Assembly (NCBI GenBank): GCA_963825645.1
Contig: CAWGTT010000008.1
Span: 124,001-188,000, forward strand
Length of the DNA: 64,000 nt
Reading direction: 5' to 3'
Origin: JADJPO01 sp963825645
GTDB taxonomy: Bacteria > Actinomycetota > Actinomycetes > Actinomycetales > Kineosporiaceae
Shown here: one piece after another, positions 63,523-64,000 of the stretch
How positions within the stretch are numbered: the stretch's first letter is position 1
Layout of the letters: every line of letters begins with the position of its first letter
Notes under the pieces: model-generated
Databases searched by the model: none
Seen by the model: only the letters and a program-made list of their open reading frames with translations
Told to the model about the DNA's origin: nothing
Position numbers and translations under genes: made by a program

Positions 63523-63671
63523 ATGCAGAGCGTGTATGAGGCCGCCGGCGGCGACGAGGGCCGCTCAGCCTGGCCGAGGCGCTCGGCGGGCCCACCACAT
63601 TCGCCGATACCTACGGCGACGAGAGCTCGGTCGTCCGGATCCACAGCGGCAACGGCCCGCACGACGAAATG
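63523..63671 (+). pseudogene. Remnant of a group II truncated hemoglobin (GlbO-like)
   Basis: The start MQSVYEAAGGDEG reads in one frame and then stops matching. The next frame resumes with LAEALGGPTTFADTYGDESS and ends with VVRIHSGNGPHDEM. In intact actinobacterial globins of this kind about 35-40 residues, with the helices that contain the heme-contacting positions, lie between these two parts, and about 25 residues follow HDEM. Here the middle is deleted, the frame is shifted and the end is missing. It cannot bind heme. No intact copy is in the window. Confidence 0.8.
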
Positions 63672-63750
63672 ATACCCGGGCCATCGCCTGAGCATTCCGC
63701 AGTGGGCATGGGATGGACTGCGGCGCTGAGCCTCTCGGCGGCCGGAAACA

Positions 63751-63769
63751 CCGCGGGTGTCCCCCGCGG
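63751..63769. terminator. Small hairpin before the MarR gene end
   Basis: A 7-bp stem (CCGCGGG / CCCGCGG) with a 5-nt loop lies about 20 bp beyond the stop of the minus-strand MarR-family gene. It is a plausible terminator, with no U-tract. Confidence 0.4.
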
Positions 63770-63790
63770 CCACCCGGCCCGTCGTGGCCT

Positions 63791-64000
63791 CTACCGGTCG
63801 ACGCGGTCACGCACCCGATCGCCGGATGGCTGGTGCAGGGCGCGCAGCAACCCGATCAGGCCGGTGCCGAGCGCAGCCCGCTCCGAGGCGGTCATCGCGG
63901 CGAGCACGGATTGCTGGCGGGCATGCATGGCCTGCGCGAGGTCTCGGTGCAGGGCATGGCCGGCTGGAGTGATGGTCAGCCGGACGATCCGCCGATTGTC
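63791..64000 (-). CDS. MarR-family regulator, C-terminal part
   Basis: The last 69 codons and stop of a MarR-type regulator; the rest lies beyond the window. The visible part begins DNRRIVRLTITPAGHALHRD, the wing strand and following helix typical of MarR proteins (DxRxxxxxLT-x-G). The dimerisation helices follow, with the helix ending LIGLLRALHQ. The target is unknown. It converges on the hemoglobin remnant. Confidence 0.8.
   Translation of the reverse strand, partial: DNRRIVRLTITPAGHALHRDLAQAMHARQQSVLAAMTASERAALGTGLIGLLRALHQPSGDRVRDRVDR

Overview
The window is high-GC, densely coded DNA from an actinobacterium. The evidence is a SAM-IV riboswitch, actinobacterial-type LexA boxes (TCGAAC-N4-GTTCGA), the recX-recA-DUF3046 block with clgR close by, a lexA/LysM divergon, an nrdR-nrdJ operon, and a B12-dependent ribonucleotide reductase as the only RNR in view. 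GTG starts, TTG in one case, are common. I cannot name the genus. Most of the window is housekeeping chromosome, and I see no prophage, transposase, CRISPR array, tRNA or rRNA gene.

Layout. 1-8.8 kb: a 5'-truncated NUDIX hydrolase, metY under a SAM-IV riboswitch, DUF4192 and YkvA-like proteins, a spermidine-synthase-fold protein, a frameshifted aldo/keto reductase, a PPi-type phosphofructokinase and an ATP-dependent DNA ligase. 8.8-12.8 kb: a CUT1 sugar ABC importer (binding lipoprotein and two permeases, no ATPase). 12.8-19.3 kb: a conserved hypothetical, a PAC2 protein, a penicillin-binding protein that has lost its catalytic motifs, an SRPBCC protein and a large secreted metzincin protease. 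19.4-22.4 kb: a STAS protein plus a DevR/DevS-like two-component pair behind a striking 31-nt inverted repeat. 22.4-28 kb: nrdJ and nrdR with paired NrdR boxes, then a LysM division-inhibitor candidate divergent from lexA around an SOS box, then an ACP-like protein without the carrier serine. 28-40.6 kb: LysR, a DinG-type helicase, hflX, a methyltransferase, dapF-miaA, miaB, an orphan glutamate-type binding lipoprotein, recX, recA and DUF3046. 40.6-47.7 kb, on the plus strand: lhr (frameshifted), a Nei-type glycosylase and an acyl-ACP desaturase. 47.7-58 kb, on the minus strand: alr, ftsK, a NYN protein, rimO, pgsA, a two-component system, a small secreted protein and clgR. 58-64 kb: two tandem CNNM/CorC proteins, ald with a divergent Lrp regulator, DUF2237, a dienelactone-hydrolase-like protein, a decayed truncated-hemoglobin pseudogene and a partial MarR regulator.

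Common themes. DNA repair and the SOS response are concentrated here: lexA, the LysM divergon partner, recA, recX, lhr, the Nei-type glycosylase, a DinG-type helicase, ligB and ftsK, with two good SOS boxes. Translation and tRNA modification (miaA, miaB, rimO, hflX), cell-wall precursors (dapF, alr, ald) and deoxyribonucleotide supply (nrdRJ) make up the rest of the core. The most unusual items are the catalytically dead-looking PBP, the ACP-like protein with no serine, the STAS/DevRS locus with its palindrome, the hemoglobin remnant, and two single-base frameshifts in otherwise intact genes.
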